Shown one piece after another: positions 47,601 through 56,681 of a stretch of DNA of 64,000 nt; within the stretch, counting starts at the first letter, position 1; every line of letters starts with the position of its first letter. The position numbers and the translations under genes are program-made. This stretch comes from Posidonia oceanica (Eukaryota > Streptophyta > Magnoliopsida > Alismatales > Posidoniaceae): contig JAZBRS010000026.1 in the NCBI GenBank assembly GCA_037176725.1, positions 147,137,501-147,201,500 of the forward strand. Reading direction: 5' to 3'. The notes under the pieces were generated by a model, which searched no databases, was not told the DNA's origin, and saw nothing but the letters and a program-made list of their open reading frames with translations.

Positions 47601-47616
47601 CATTGTTCTCCGGCAT
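26306..47616 (-). CDS. Five-finger CCCH zinc-finger protein (ZFN/HUA1-type), seven coding exons
   Basis: Joined coding exons in transcript order: 47565-47616, 47148-47350, 46824-46877, 37190-37306, 36704-37012, 26782-27030 and 26306-26647. They total 1,326 nt and encode 441 residues. All introns are GT-AG and phases are consistent; finger 2 spans the 9.5-kb intron 3, with its first Cys in exon 3. Every finger fits CX8CX5CX3[41 protein letters not shown] and [10 protein letters not shown]. Fingers 1-3 cluster at the N-terminus; a Pro/Ser/Gly-rich spacer (exon 5) separates them from 4-5, followed by a Ser-rich tail ending DQSD. This is the plant ZFN/HUA1 layout of nuclear RNA- or DNA-binding regulators; the exact target is unknown. 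The start MPENNVV is the first ATG before a good donor. The reading frame is intact, so it is probably a live gene. Confidence 0.93.
26782..27030 (-). CDS. CCCH gene, coding exon 6 (finger 4)
   Basis: 83 codons. Acceptor TACGCAG|GGTGC, donor AGACCG|GTAGAT. Contains [18 protein letters not shown] and the rest of finger 4, ending LGLPLRP. Confidence 0.92.
27031..28715 (-). other. Intron 5 (3' part): no further feature
   Basis: AT-rich intron sequence on the 3' side of the Mutator-like insertion. A short direct repeat (GGATACCCAGAACATCC near 27548 and 27632) is the only structure noticed. Confidence 0.5.
29049..29590 (+). mobile_element. Truncated copia-type 5' end (LTR 29049-29234 plus primer site)
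   Basis: A 186-bp LTR-like block begins TGTTGAGAATG and ends TTTCTACA. TGGTACCAGAGC (29235-29246), one base from the Met-tRNA primer site, follows immediately. A TATATATA box lies near 29172-29185. The C-rich sequence after it could be leader/gag but has no clear domain, and no 3' LTR was found. It is nested in the Mutator-like element. Confidence 0.6.
30540..30775 (+). repeat. Tandem repeat of about 80-90 bp in an intron of the Ulp1-like gene
   Basis: Roughly three copies share TCTCCTCTTATTTGAT and GGTGTCATAGTGATG. All lie within the putative intron 30451-30818. Confidence 0.65.
31560..31920 (+). repeat. Coding-type minisatellite (Gln/Pro/Asn-rich)
   Basis: A unit of about 30-36 bp containing AGCAACCCCAAGCA and CCCCAGCAG recurs about ten times. 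It would encode [12 protein letters not shown] repeats inside the Ulp1-like gene. Confidence 0.75.
33005..33235. repeat. TTTGATAGT/TTGATACTT short repeat cluster
   Basis: Many imperfect copies of TTTGATA(C/G)T fill this AT-rich stretch between the two convergent Mutator-borne genes, right after the Ulp1-like stop codon. Confidence 0.7.
33540..35390 (-). pseudogene. FAR1/FHY3-type Mutator transposase relic
   Basis: Minus-strand order: a FAR1 DNA-binding domain (about 35345-35005) has PAVGMEF, a Cys-containing middle and [23 protein letters not shown] follows. The MULE transposase core (34821-34618) reads [38 protein letters not shown] and KPIITNQ, followed by a stop; [12 protein letters not shown] (about 34590-34550) replaces the usual LCLWHIM. 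A SWIM finger (33784-33700) has the C-x-H pair in [11 protein letters not shown] 91-bp segment is tandemly duplicated (34830-34920 and 34921-35011), adding false sequence between the first two domains. Stops and frameshifts abolish function. The family cuts and pastes Mutator elements, and domesticated members act in light signalling; this copy is a transposon gene because it lies between terminal inverted repeats. Confidence 0.85.
35735..35915. repeat. About 60-bp tandem repeat near the right end of the Mutator-like element
   Basis: Three copies of a unit containing AAAACAAGAAGGCA, AACTATAGT and AAACAAAGAGACA. Subterminal repeats of this kind are common in Mutator-like elements. Confidence 0.7.
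36704..37012 (-). CDS. CCCH gene, coding exon 5 (finger 3 and spacer)
   Basis: 103 codons. Acceptor CTTTCAG|GAAGAG, donor ACACG|GTGAGA. Finger 3 ([20 protein letters not shown]) is followed by a Pro/Ser/Gly-rich spacer ending GWSTYT. Confidence 0.93.
37190..37306 (-). CDS. CCCH gene, coding exon 4 (rest of finger 2)
   Basis: 39 codons, starting [19 protein letters not shown] and ending LPMRR. Acceptor CTTGCAG|CATTTT, donor CGTCGG|GTGAGA. Joined to exon 3 it gives an exact CX8C spacing. Confidence 0.93.
37735..37865 (-). mobile_element. tRNA-derived SINE fragment (candidate)
   Basis: On the minus strand the sequence reads AAGGTTGAGCATTGTGC, then GCTTTACTGTGACTTGGGGG, then AGTTTGAATCACGG. The last piece resembles a pol III B box (GGTTCGAATCC). 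The GTGACTTGGGGGTCAC context is typical of plant tRNA-derived SINEs. No 3' tail or flanking duplication was confirmed. Confidence 0.45.
37866..40219 (-). other. Intron 3 (3' part): no gene or clear repeat
   Basis: AT-rich sequence of the large intron. I saw no coding trace, paired repeat or RNA gene. The intron is bounded by exon 4 (37306) and exon 3 (46824). Confidence 0.5.
40220..40645 (-). mobile_element. TRIM-like miniature LTR element (candidate)
   Basis: On the minus strand a 157-bp LTR-like block (40489-40645) starts TGTAATATCCCTGATTTAG and ends GATGTTACA. Two bases later comes CGGTATGAGAGC (40475-40486), two mismatches from the Met-tRNA primer site. A second diverged copy of the block's first half starts at 40374 (TGTATCACTCTAGATTTAG; both share CTTAGAAAAAGAAG and TTAAATAAAGA). 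A total near 430 bp with no coding region fits a TRIM. The far end and target duplication are unclear. Confidence 0.4.
41640..41780 (+). pseudogene. Chromovirus pol 3' tail relic
   Basis: The plus strand reads [18 protein letters not shown] (41658-41712), the C-terminal chromodomain end of Tekay/Del-type pol. It is followed by GGAGGATGAAATCTCTTTAAGGAGAG, split here as GGAGGATGAAATC then TCTTTAAGGAGAG, the usual post-pol leader and polypurine tract. A possible LTR start comes next. It is flanked by a small inverted repeat (about 41510-41600 and 41775-41885). Confidence 0.65.
42244..43549. mobile_element. MITE-like element with TAAGGGTGCAAAT termini (1.3 kb)
   Basis: The left end TAAGGGTGCAAATTGGGTTG and the right end complement (CCAACC...ATTTGCACCCTTA) are near-perfect inverted repeats rich in GGGTTGGGTT. 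No transposase is present. The flanks CCATTGATGTC and CCATCGACGTC could be a diverged target duplication, with three extra bases on the left. Terminus style suggests a hAT-type MITE. Further GGATTC/GAATCC-bordered sequence inside (about 42860-43437) may be a second nested insertion. Confidence 0.6.
45236..46823 (-). other. Intron 3 (5' part): no gene recognised
   Basis: AT-rich intron sequence upstream of exon 3 in genome order. No coding trace or repeat pair was seen apart from the donor of exon 3. Confidence 0.5.
46824..46877 (-). CDS. CCCH gene, coding exon 3 (54-nt micro-exon)
   Basis: 18 codons ending [11 protein letters not shown]. Acceptor TTCTCCAG|GAAC, donor CCAG|GTATAT. It supplies the first cysteine of finger 2. 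The peptide is the linker typical of this family, which supports so small an exon. Confidence 0.9.
47148..47350 (-). CDS. CCCH gene, coding exon 2 (finger 1)
   Basis: 203 nt. Acceptor TTGCAG|AGTCC, donor CCAG|GTGCGT. Encodes an acidic/basic linker ([12 protein letters not shown]) and finger 1 (residues [20 protein letters not shown]). Confidence 0.92.
47565..47616 (-). CDS. CCCH gene, coding exon 1
   Basis: Encodes [17 protein letters not shown] plus one base. Donor CAAG|GTAACC. The ATG is preceded by pyrimidine-rich leader sequence; a possible acceptor TATTCACAG just upstream would allow a 5'UTR intron. Confidence 0.85.
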
Positions 47617-48183
47617 CTGTCTGTGAATAGAAAAAGGAGAAAAGGGAGAAGGAAGATCGAACGATCGATTTGATCGATCCGATCCAAGCGAAACCCTACA
47701 CCACCACCGCTCTCTTCCCCGATCAAACAAAAAAAAAAAAACAGTCCCACACGGAAACCAGGATTGGTTGGGGAAGAAGAAGAAGAAGAAGAACGCGATA
47801 TCGTCCGAGGATAATCGAAACAACAAGAGTAATAATAACAAAATCAGAAATGGTATGTTTGAGTTCGAAGAAGATAACGACGAATCGCGATGGAACGGAA
47901 ATTTGATTTTGTTTTTTGTTTTTTTGTTTTCTTGTTTGGTTTTGTTGCTGTTACTCTTCTAATAATCCAAATGGGGAAACCCGGAGAACGTGATCAGCCA
48001 GCGGAATCGAATCGATTTAGGGAGGAAGAAGACGGGGATAGATCACGATTTTGGTGATGCGACGGTGTTGGTGGGAGGGGTTGGGAGATTGGGAATGGTA
48101 GAGAGGTGCTGCTGCTCTCTCGTTCTCTCTCTCGGGTGACACGATTGATTGATTGATCGATCCTAGTTCTTCCGTTCTCTCTC

Positions 48184-48215
<32 letters not shown>

Positions 48216-48250
48216 GATAGCTATAGAGAGAGAGAGAGAGAGAGAGCGAG
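47617..48250 (-). promoter_or_regulatory. 5' leader and proximal promoter region of the CCCH gene
   Basis: Upstream of ATG 47616 the minus strand is pyrimidine-rich, with GATCGATC-type repeats, as in plant leaders. A (TA)n run (48185-48217) beside a (GA/CT)n run (48224-48248) lies about 570-630 bp upstream. TA/CT tracts are common near plant transcription starts. The actual start site is unknown. Confidence 0.45.
48177..48250. repeat. (TA)n-(GA)n compound microsatellite
   Basis: An alternating TA tract of about 33 bp is followed by a short TAGATAGCTATA link and about 12 GA units. Confidence 0.95.
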
Positions 48251-49335
48251 AGACAAGAAGTGGAGGAAGAAAAGAAGGGAAAGCAGGACGAGATATTGGA
48301 GAGTATAGAGTAATAGAGTGAGAAATGAGAAGGACGGGGAAGAGAACACCGGAACACGAGACATGGGAAAAGGGTTCCGCGCTTTTTATCCTTTTCTCCG
48401 TAGGAAATGCCAACATCAACGCCACCGCCATCTCCACCATACGTCCATACCCGGGTAGCTCCTTAATTATTTCCTTCTTTCCTGTTTTTTCTTGCACTAT
48501 TTTATGCTTGCACAGTTCACTACTGCTGCAGCCGGTTGAACTGAATTTTTGTTCTCACGATGTCTGCAATATAACTGCTCTGTTGATATTTTACCTTCTA
48601 TATGATGCTACGGTTATTGTCAGATGAAAATGTGTTTGCCCCAGTAGAGTAGAATTCATGTTGAGAAGTAAAAGACACCGAAATAAAGCTCCCAACCAAC
48701 CACAATGAATGGTTCGGTGCAAGTGAATCATATGTCAAGACTCAAGACCCAACTAGTCCACTTAACGATGAGCTAGTGATATTGTTGTCTCCTAGTAACT
48801 TGAGTATTGTTGATGTAGAATATAATAGGTTGAAGTTCAACGATAAAGTGAACGTTTCGCCGAACTAAAATAAAGAATCATTGAAATGTTAAGATTAAAA
48901 TTACTGAACAGTTGTCTAATCTCCACTAGTTTCGGAATTATGGATCGACAATAGTGGTTATCATCTAATAATTTTCGTAGACATAAGAATTTAAGACCAC
49001 GATGGAAACCACGACTAAATAAGGATCATGGTCACATTTCCACGATACTTCAACCAATGAAGCTATAAAAGGGAATTAATCAACCACAAAAAGGGGATCC
49101 GAAAAAATGATTCAATAAGTTTTACTCTTTCTAGTGCTTAAACACAGTTCGCTTTAATTTTACCATAGTAGTAACATTAGTTGTTTGTAGTCTAATTGTA
49201 GAGTAAAGTTTTGTTATCTGGAATCCTCATGAAATCAACTCAGTGACCTTTGGTGGGAATACTGCCTGAATGTTACGTTCATCATCACATAGCTAACCTA
49301 AAGTGCCGATTGTGCTAGTAAACAGTAGGGGTACT
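48251..49335. other. Intergenic stretch, no gene recognised
   Basis: Sequence between the CCCH gene's upstream region and the Tekay-type LTR. The plus-strand ORF 48325-48627 has no domain. The segment may include distal promoter sequence. Confidence 0.4.
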
Positions 49336-50984
49336 GTAACATCCGAGAATTCATTTCCCTTGTAATTATACTTTTATAATAAATTTCTTTGCTGCAGACG
49401 AGTGATACTGGCCTTGTGGGCCCCACTTGTGTTTTGTGGTGGGTCCTATCTGTGGCTTGTGTGGATCTACACCCTTGGTTTGCTGTAGATCCCACTTGTG
49501 GTGGTTAGTGGGACAGATTGCAGTCTGATCCCTGGTTTTCTCTCTTAGCTCTCTCCCTTCTCTCTTTCTCTTTCTCTCTCTCTCTCTCTCTCCCTCTCTT
49601 TTCCCTCTCTCCTTCCACCCACTTTCTCCCTCTCCCTCACTTGTGCCCTCTCCCTCCCTCCCACCTGCTCGTTCCCCCTTCCTCCTTCACCCGCGCCCGT
49701 GCCCTAACCCCTGGCCGGTGCAGCATCATCCTCCCCTCTCCCCACCTCCTCCTTCCTCCTCCACCCTCTCCTCCCCACTCCTCCTTCCTTCCCCCTTCCT
49801 CCCCTTCTTCTTCCTCCTCCTCTATTTGGTGGCCGTTGGCGGTAGTCGGCGCGTGTTGGTGGCCGGCGGTGATGCGGCGAGCTCCGGTCTTCATCTCGGT
49901 GGAGTGGCGAGTCCGAGAGTGGTGCGTGGAGCTCAGTGAGGCGGCAGATCGCCGGAGTTGTGCTTGGTTCGCCGGAGGACAGTGGTCGTCCCTCTGTCCT
50001 AAGGTATACGCCTTGCTCATAGTTGCTCAAATGCTTCAAAATTGATATACATGCGTCCCTTGTCATGTTTTGAATGCTATGAAGGTGGTTTGGCAATTTT
50101 TGGAATTTTATGTGGTTTTTGGCCGGATTTATGGCCCGAGTAGCTTAAATGCCTAAATTGTGGTTTCCGGTGATTCTCGGTGTTTTATACCTCGGATTGA
50201 GGTGAATGTGGTGTGGTTGTGTTTCTTGAGCGGATACGCTCATTTTCATATATTGCATGTTTCGTTTAGTATGGAATTGCAAGTGTTTGGGATTTTTGGG
50301 CGAAAATGACTTCAGTGTGGGTTTTCTAGTGTTTTTGTGAATTGTAAGCCTCAGAATACCATAATGCGCGTATGGTTGCATTCCTTATTGAATTCCGGTG
50401 ATTTCGGTATATGGCATGCTAGATTTAGAGTTTTATGCAGGTGTTTTGGGATTTAAGTGGGTTTTATGAGTTTTCAGCCATGCTATGGTTCGGCACACCG
50501 AATTTGACCGGTATGCCGAACGTCCTTCCTTTCTATGCTCCTGAACCTGAATTCGGTCGATCGAAATCGTTCGGTCTGCCGTTTTCTGGGCTGAACGGTC
50601 GACTGGTCATTCTGGGTCGACCGAATCAGGGGTTTTCGGTAGACCGATGGGATTTCGGTCTGCCGTTTTCTGGGCTGAACGGTCGACCGAATCAGGGGTT
50701 TTCGGTTGATCGGTTGGATTTCTGGTTTACCGATTTTGGTCTGGGATGTTTCCCAGGCCTGTTTTCAAATGGTTTTAATAATGGTTCTTTTTGGGCTTAT
50801 TGTGCTTTAGCCCATGACTTGATAGATGTTTTCAAAGAGATTTTCTGAGAAAAAACATAGACTGTTTGCAAATGATTTTACTGAGGTTTTCCGTAGCCGA
50901 AACCTGGGAGTTGTGTTGGCTGGACCCGGGGATGCAACGGCGTTTCTAGCGTGTCGCACACCTCACCTGGGTTAAGGTTTTGGG
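49336..50984 (+). repeat. Tekay-type LTR fragment, interrupted at 50984
   Basis: Starts TGTAACATCCGAGAATTCATTTCCC, split here as TGTAACATCC then GAGAATTCATTTCCC, collinear with the LTR at 8502. It has the same polypyrimidine tract (about 49540-49830), the GCCCATGACTTGATAGATG segment and the GGACCCGGGGATGCAACGG segment. The repeat block differs: two units with CGGTCTGCCGTTTTCTGGG and CGAATCAGGGGTTTTCGGT (50571-50735). It stops at GGTTTTGGG, where the minus-strand element begins; the missing half is not found in the window. Confidence 0.88.
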
Positions 50985-53153
50985 TGTCACGCCCCGGCGC
51001 GACCAAATAGCATCAACTACCCAAATGATATTTAAAAGAATAAACAATTAATTACATTTGAGAATAAATTTAAAACTTTTACAAAACTTAATAAAATACT
51101 CCCAAGATCCCCAATGTGCGGCTACGTGGCTCCTAAACAAGCATCAGGCTGGACTGTACCTCGACCCTGCATCTGAAAACCAAACACAAAACACGCGTGA
51201 GTGACATCTAAGTCACCCAGTACGTGCCACCCAAAACCATGGCAAACGGCAGCAGAAACAATTACTAAAGCAATAAACATCATAAGTTACAGTAATCTAT
51301 GCTATTCGAAAGCATAACATTCATTAATATAAAACCACATGCTTTTATAAAGCTATCCACATTTTCTACCAAAATATGCATTCAAAAAACATCATGATTC
51401 ATCTCAAATCCACACTCACACACACGTCGATTCCAAATCTCATCGAACACCCTGGCCACAGGTGAACGACACTAGCCACAAGCAGTTGCAGATGACACAC
51501 GCATTTCTTGGCTGCAATGCTGCGGAAGACTACCCCGTGTGGGAGAACAATCCGCCCCGGGATCTCAGCCCTCAATTTATAGAATGACCATTTCTATGAT
51601 CAACATCATAACAACACGGGGTTACGCACTCAGGCGTCCCTTTGGTGCCCGAGCGTCTGGGGACTCCAACCCCAGCCCCAGCCAGCACCGGCACAGAGGG
51701 TAGACCGTCTGTTTCAACGGGGCCTACTGTACCGCTAACCTCACCCTGGGCTACTTGACTCTTGGACCATAGGGTGTGTGTTCAAACACCCCTAATCGCC
51801 AGTCAGAAGCTTCGGTCTCTTGGTCCTTCAAAACCACGGAAACTATTTCCAAACTCTTTTCATAAACATGCATTTTTTTTCTAAAATCATTTACAAATCC
51901 TTTCAAAACCTTTCCTCATAATCCACAAAACCATACCAAATCATAATAAAACCAAGTACCTCGAAAACCCAAATCTTCCTTCTTTAAAACCATTTTACCC
52001 CAAAAACGGCACACCGAAAAGGCCACCGGTCGACCGAAAATCCCTGGTTCGGAGAACCAAATCAACCGATTGACCGTTCTGGGCACCGAGTCCGGGTTCA
52101 GACCAAAATGGCACACCGAAAATGCCACCGGTAGACCGAAAATCCCTGATTCGGTAGAACCAAATCCACCGATCGAATCGATCCGCGTAGAAATCGGCAG
52201 ACCGATCGATTTCGGCAAACCGAAATCAGATTCTGGCATAAACTAACAGCAAAACGGGACACCGAAAATGGCAGGTCGTACCGATTTCTAACGAAAACGG
52301 CATACCGAAAATAAAGGTCCTACCGATCTGGACGATTTTTAGAAAACCAAAACAGAACCCAAACAAATCGCTCGAGACGGGAACTCCAACCGATCTCACC
52401 ACAAAAACCCATAAATCACAAGTAAATACTAGAATCAAAGCATCACGAGTACTCTACACATGAGCACAAAAATCAAGCCAATCCATGCATCATGCATCAA
52501 GATATAAAATCATAAAACTCAAGAGGTCAAATAGAACCTATTTCCATACAAACCACATTCAATCCAAAAACCATTCAAAACCACATAAAATCCTACAATA
52601 ATCATGGCATAGCTAGATCACATGCATTCTAAGCATTTAGGCAAGAAATTGGAAAGGATTTAAGGAGAGGGACACGCGCCAACCGGCGAACCCACAACCT
52701 CCACACCGGTCGGCCGATGAACAACACCCTCCCTCGGCCGACGAGCACCACACACCACACACCGGCTTGCCTCCGCACTCCTCTTGCATCGGTCGCACTT
52801 CCTCGATCTCCTCCAGCTGCCGGCGATCATCTAGGGTTGCGATCGACTGTCGGGTGGAGAAAAACGGAAGGAAGGAAGAAGAAAGGGGGAGGAAGGAGAA
52901 AAGGCACGTGGGGGAGAAAAATGGGCAAATTGCACTCTAACCCATTTTCCACCACAAACCACACACACGTCCCTAACTTCCTTCAACCAAGCCCTCACTT
53001 CCTCACGACCACACCAAACAACACCGAGGAGCCAGAAACCAAACCGCCAAAGGTACACAACACCAACACACCACAAACAACAGCAACAACAACAAGGAAA
53101 GATTTTCCAAAATAATTAGCTCAAATTATATTATGGAAAATCAAGATATTACA
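50985..53153 (-). repeat. 3' LTR of second Tekay-like element
   Basis: 2,169 bp. On the minus strand it starts TGTAATATCTTGATTTTCC and ends GGGGCGTGACA. The polypurine-like TTTTAAGGGTATTAGGA precedes it. It contains a CCGAAAATCCCTGATTCGG/ACCGGTAGACCG repeat block at about 52010-52330 and a C/A-rich open frame (52717-53115), not a gene. Confidence 0.93.
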
Positions 53154-53195
53154 TCCTAATACCCTTAAAAGAAATTTCGTCCTCGAAATTCACAG

Positions 53196-56100
53196 CTAAT
53201 GGAACAAATAAGGGTATCTAGAATATATATCCACTTCCCGCTCCTAAGTGGCTTCCTCCATACCATGGTGCTGCCACTGAACCAATACCAAAGGAATAAC
53301 CTTGCTCCTGAGAACCTGCTACTTACGATCTAGAATCTGAACAGCGTCCTCTTCCACTGACAAGTCCTGCTGCAGTCCTTCTGGCCATACTGGTAAGATC
53401 TGAGAAACATCAGCAACACACTTCCTCAGCATCGACACATGGAAGACGCTATACACTCCAGAGAGCTCTGGTGGCAAAACCAACTTGTAAGCCACCTCAC
53501 TAACTCTTCTAGCAATCTCATAGGGGCCAATAAACTGAGGACTCAACTTACCACGCTTCCCAAACCTCGCAATCCCTTTAGTTTGTGACACCTTCAGAAA
53601 AACGAAGTCTCCTACCTCGAATTCCAAAGGCCTTCGCCTCCTATCTGCATAACTCTTCTGCCTGCTCTGTGCAGTCAACAACCTCTTCCTGATCAGATCC
53701 ACTTTCTCTTGGTATTGCTGCACAATCTCTGGTCCAACAAGCTGGCGCTCTCCTACATCGCTCCAATAGGTGGGTGTCCGGCACGGTCTCCCATACAGTG
53801 CCTCAAACGGAGTCATCCCAATGCTGGAGTGAAAACTATTATTGTAGGCAACTCCACCAGCAACAGGTGCTCTTCCCAGCAACCCCCAAAATCTAGAGCG
53901 CAGGGCCGCAACATGTCTTCCAACGTCTGAATAGTCCTCTCCGTCTGACCATCCATCTGAGGGTGGAAAGCTGTATTGTAATTCAACACAGTACCAAAAG
54001 CCTCTTGCAACGCTTTCCAGAACCTCGAAGTGAAACGGGCATCTCTGTCAGACACAATAGAGACTGGTACTCCATGCAACCGGACAATCTCAGACACATA
54101 CAACTCTGCCAATTGCTGCAAAGGAAGATTCACTCTCATAGGTAGGAAATGTGCCGATTTCGTGAGCCTATCCATGATTACCCACACAGAATCATTCTTT
54201 CTCCTGCTTCTGGGCAATCCGGTCACGAAATCCATAGACACCTGCTCCCATTTCCATACCGGAATATCCAAAGGTTGTAGCAATCCTCCAGGCTTCTGAT
54301 GCTCAATCTTCACCATCTGGCAGGTTGTACACTTAGCCACATGCTCAGCTATCTCCTTCTTCATTCCAGGCCACCAAAAATTCCTCTTCAGATCCTTAAA
54401 CATCTTAGTGCTCCCAGGATGAATGGAATACCTGGACCGATGAGCTTCATCCAACAAGCTCTGCTTCACCTCCTCTACTTGAGGTACATACAGATGCAAG
54501 TCAAATCTAAGCCCACCATCTACCCCAACTGAGAAATGGGGTGCCTCTCCTGCCTCCATCTTCTTCCAGATTCCAGGTACAAAAGGATCAAACTGCTGAG
54601 CCGCTACCACTGCTTCCACCAACCTTGGGCGAACTGACAAGTTAGCCAAACACACTCTGCCTGAATCCCGAGACTGTCTCTGTGGTTTGCACTCGACCAA
54701 TCCCTCAAGAAGATGCCATTCTCTAATCATCAGGTTGGCCACCGAGTAGGCACGCCTACTCCAAGCATCAGCAACCACATTAGCCTTCCCCGGGTGGTAG
54801 GATAGACTGAAATCATAGTCCTTCAGATACTCCACCCACCTTCTCTGTCTCAGGTTCAAATCCTTCTAAGTGAAAATGTATTTCAGGCTCTTGTGATCTA
54901 TGAAGATCTCAAACTGTTCGCCATAGAGGTAGTGCCTCCAAATCTTCAAGGCAAAAACCACAGCAGCAAGCTCCAAATCATGAGTGGGGTAATTCTTCTC
55001 ATGGTCTTTGAGTTGCCGAGATGCATAAGCCACAACTCTACCATGCTGCATCAGAACACACTCCAACCCAGATCCACAGGCATCACTGTAGACCGAGAAA
55101 CCACCACTCCCTGAGGGCAAAGTTAAAACAGGAGATGAGACCAGGCGAGTCTTCAACTCAAGGAAGCTCTCTTCACACCGCCGATCCCACACAAAAGAGA
55201 CTTCCTTCCGGGTCAACCTGGACAGAGGTTCAGCAATTTTAGAGAAATCCTGAATAAACCTCCGATAATATCCAACCAAATCCAGAAAACTTCTGATCTC
55301 AAAGACGGTCTTCAGCCTAACCCAACTGCTCACAGCCTCAACCTTGGCCGGATCAATCTTGATTCCAGCACCCGAGATGACGTGACCAAGAAAAGCAACC
55401 TCCTCAAGCCAGAACTCACACTTGGAGAACTTTGCAAAGAGCTGATTCTGCCTCAAAGTCTCCAAAACTGCCTTCAAATGCATTCGGTGAGTCTCTACAT
55501 CAGGAGAATATACTAGCACGTCATCCACAAAAACAACCACAAACTGATCCAGATAGGGCCTGAACACCCTGTTCATCAGGTCCATGAAAGCTACTGGTGC
55601 ATTGGTCAATCCAAATGACATGACCCTGAACTCATAGTGGCCATACCGAGTCCGAAAAGCTGTCTTTTGAACATCGGACTCCCGAATTCGGAGCTGGTGA
55701 TAACTTGATCTCAAGTCTATCTTGGAAAAGACAAACGCTCCCTGCAACTGGTCAAACAGGTCATCAATCCTAGGCAAAGGGTACTTGTTCTTGATGGTAA
55801 TCTGATTCATCATTCTATAATCAATGCACAATCTGAGAGTACCATCCTTCTTCTTGACGAACAAAACCAGCGCGCCCCAAGGAGAAACACTGGGTTGGAT
55901 GAACCCTCTGTCTAGCAGATCTTGCAACTGACAACTGAGCTCCCTCAATTCGACAGGCGCCATTCTATACGGGGCCTTCGAAATAGCACCAGAACCAGAC
56001 ACCAAATCTATCTAGAACTCCAGCTCCCTATGCAGCGGCATACCAGATAGGTCCTCCAGAAACACATCTGGATACCTACAAACCACTGGTATGTCCTGTA

Positions 56101-56574
56101 TCCTCACAACTGATGAAGAGGACACAGTCACACTAGCCAGGTAGCCCACACTGCCTCTTGCTAAATGGCGGTAGGCCTTCATTGCTGAAATGATCTTCTT
56201 TGGCTCTCCAAGTTTAACTCCTTGGACCAAACACCATCTCTGACCAGGACAATCCACCACCACAGTCTTCTTGGCACAGTCAATTACGGCTGAATACTGC
56301 GCCAGCTAGTCCATCCCCAATATGACATCATACTCTCGCATGTCCATAACTATCAGACTGGCCTCGAAATCCATCTCTCCCAACTTCACACCAATGGACC
56401 TCGGAAACTTCCATACCAGACTGTGCTCCCCTAAAGGAGTCACCACATTAAGATGAAATGCTAATCTTGCCGGTCTCAGGCCAAGCTCAGCTGCAAATGA
56501 CTCAGATATAAACGAGTAAGAACTCCCTGAGTCAAACAAAACTCTAGCCATATTACCAGCCACAAGAAAAGAAC
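53196..56574 (-). pseudogene. pol of second Tekay-like element (nearly intact, several TAG stops)
   Basis: The protease has LFDSGSSYSFIS. RT has [40 protein letters not shown] and an intact FVDDVLVYS. RNase H has [15 protein letters not shown] and VVADAWSRR. Integrase has CTTCQ, MDFVTGLP, SDRDARF and DGQTER, then a chromodomain-like tail (LVQWQHHGMEEAT). Stops are TAG at 56306 (Trp position, compare MDWLGQ in the other element), 56012, 54866 (Gln position, FTQKD), and two in the tail near 53317 and 53230. A 1-nt loss near 53851 shifts the integrase frame. Otherwise a single frame runs from 56572 to the shift. This is far less decayed than the copy at 12946. Confidence 0.92.
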
Positions 56575-56681
56575 CTGGTAAAGCACAACACAACAACAAC
56601 CACACATTCATTAATAGGGGAAAGTACTGGACACATATTACAACACAGAGGTCCACAATACAAATCACTCTCGCTCCTTAC
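56575..56681 (-). other. Gag-pol intron (GT-AG, 107 nt)
   Basis: The minus-strand donor G|GTAAGG follows GTT GTT GAG G; the acceptor TTTACCAG|GT precedes TCT TTT CTT GTG GCT GGT. Gag (codon register of 57792) and pol (register of 56668) are in different frames; removing exactly 107 nt rebuilds a G|GT glycine codon and makes them continuous. Retention meets TGA at 56665-56667 after five codons. A branch-point-like ATTAATGA lies about 38 nt before the acceptor. The location is the same codon as the intron at 12811. Confidence 0.8.

Noticed and set aside
52717..53115. 132-codon ORF in the second element's 3' LTR
   Set aside because: Thr/His/Pro-rich low complexity inside an LTR, absent as an ORF in the partner LTR because of truncation.
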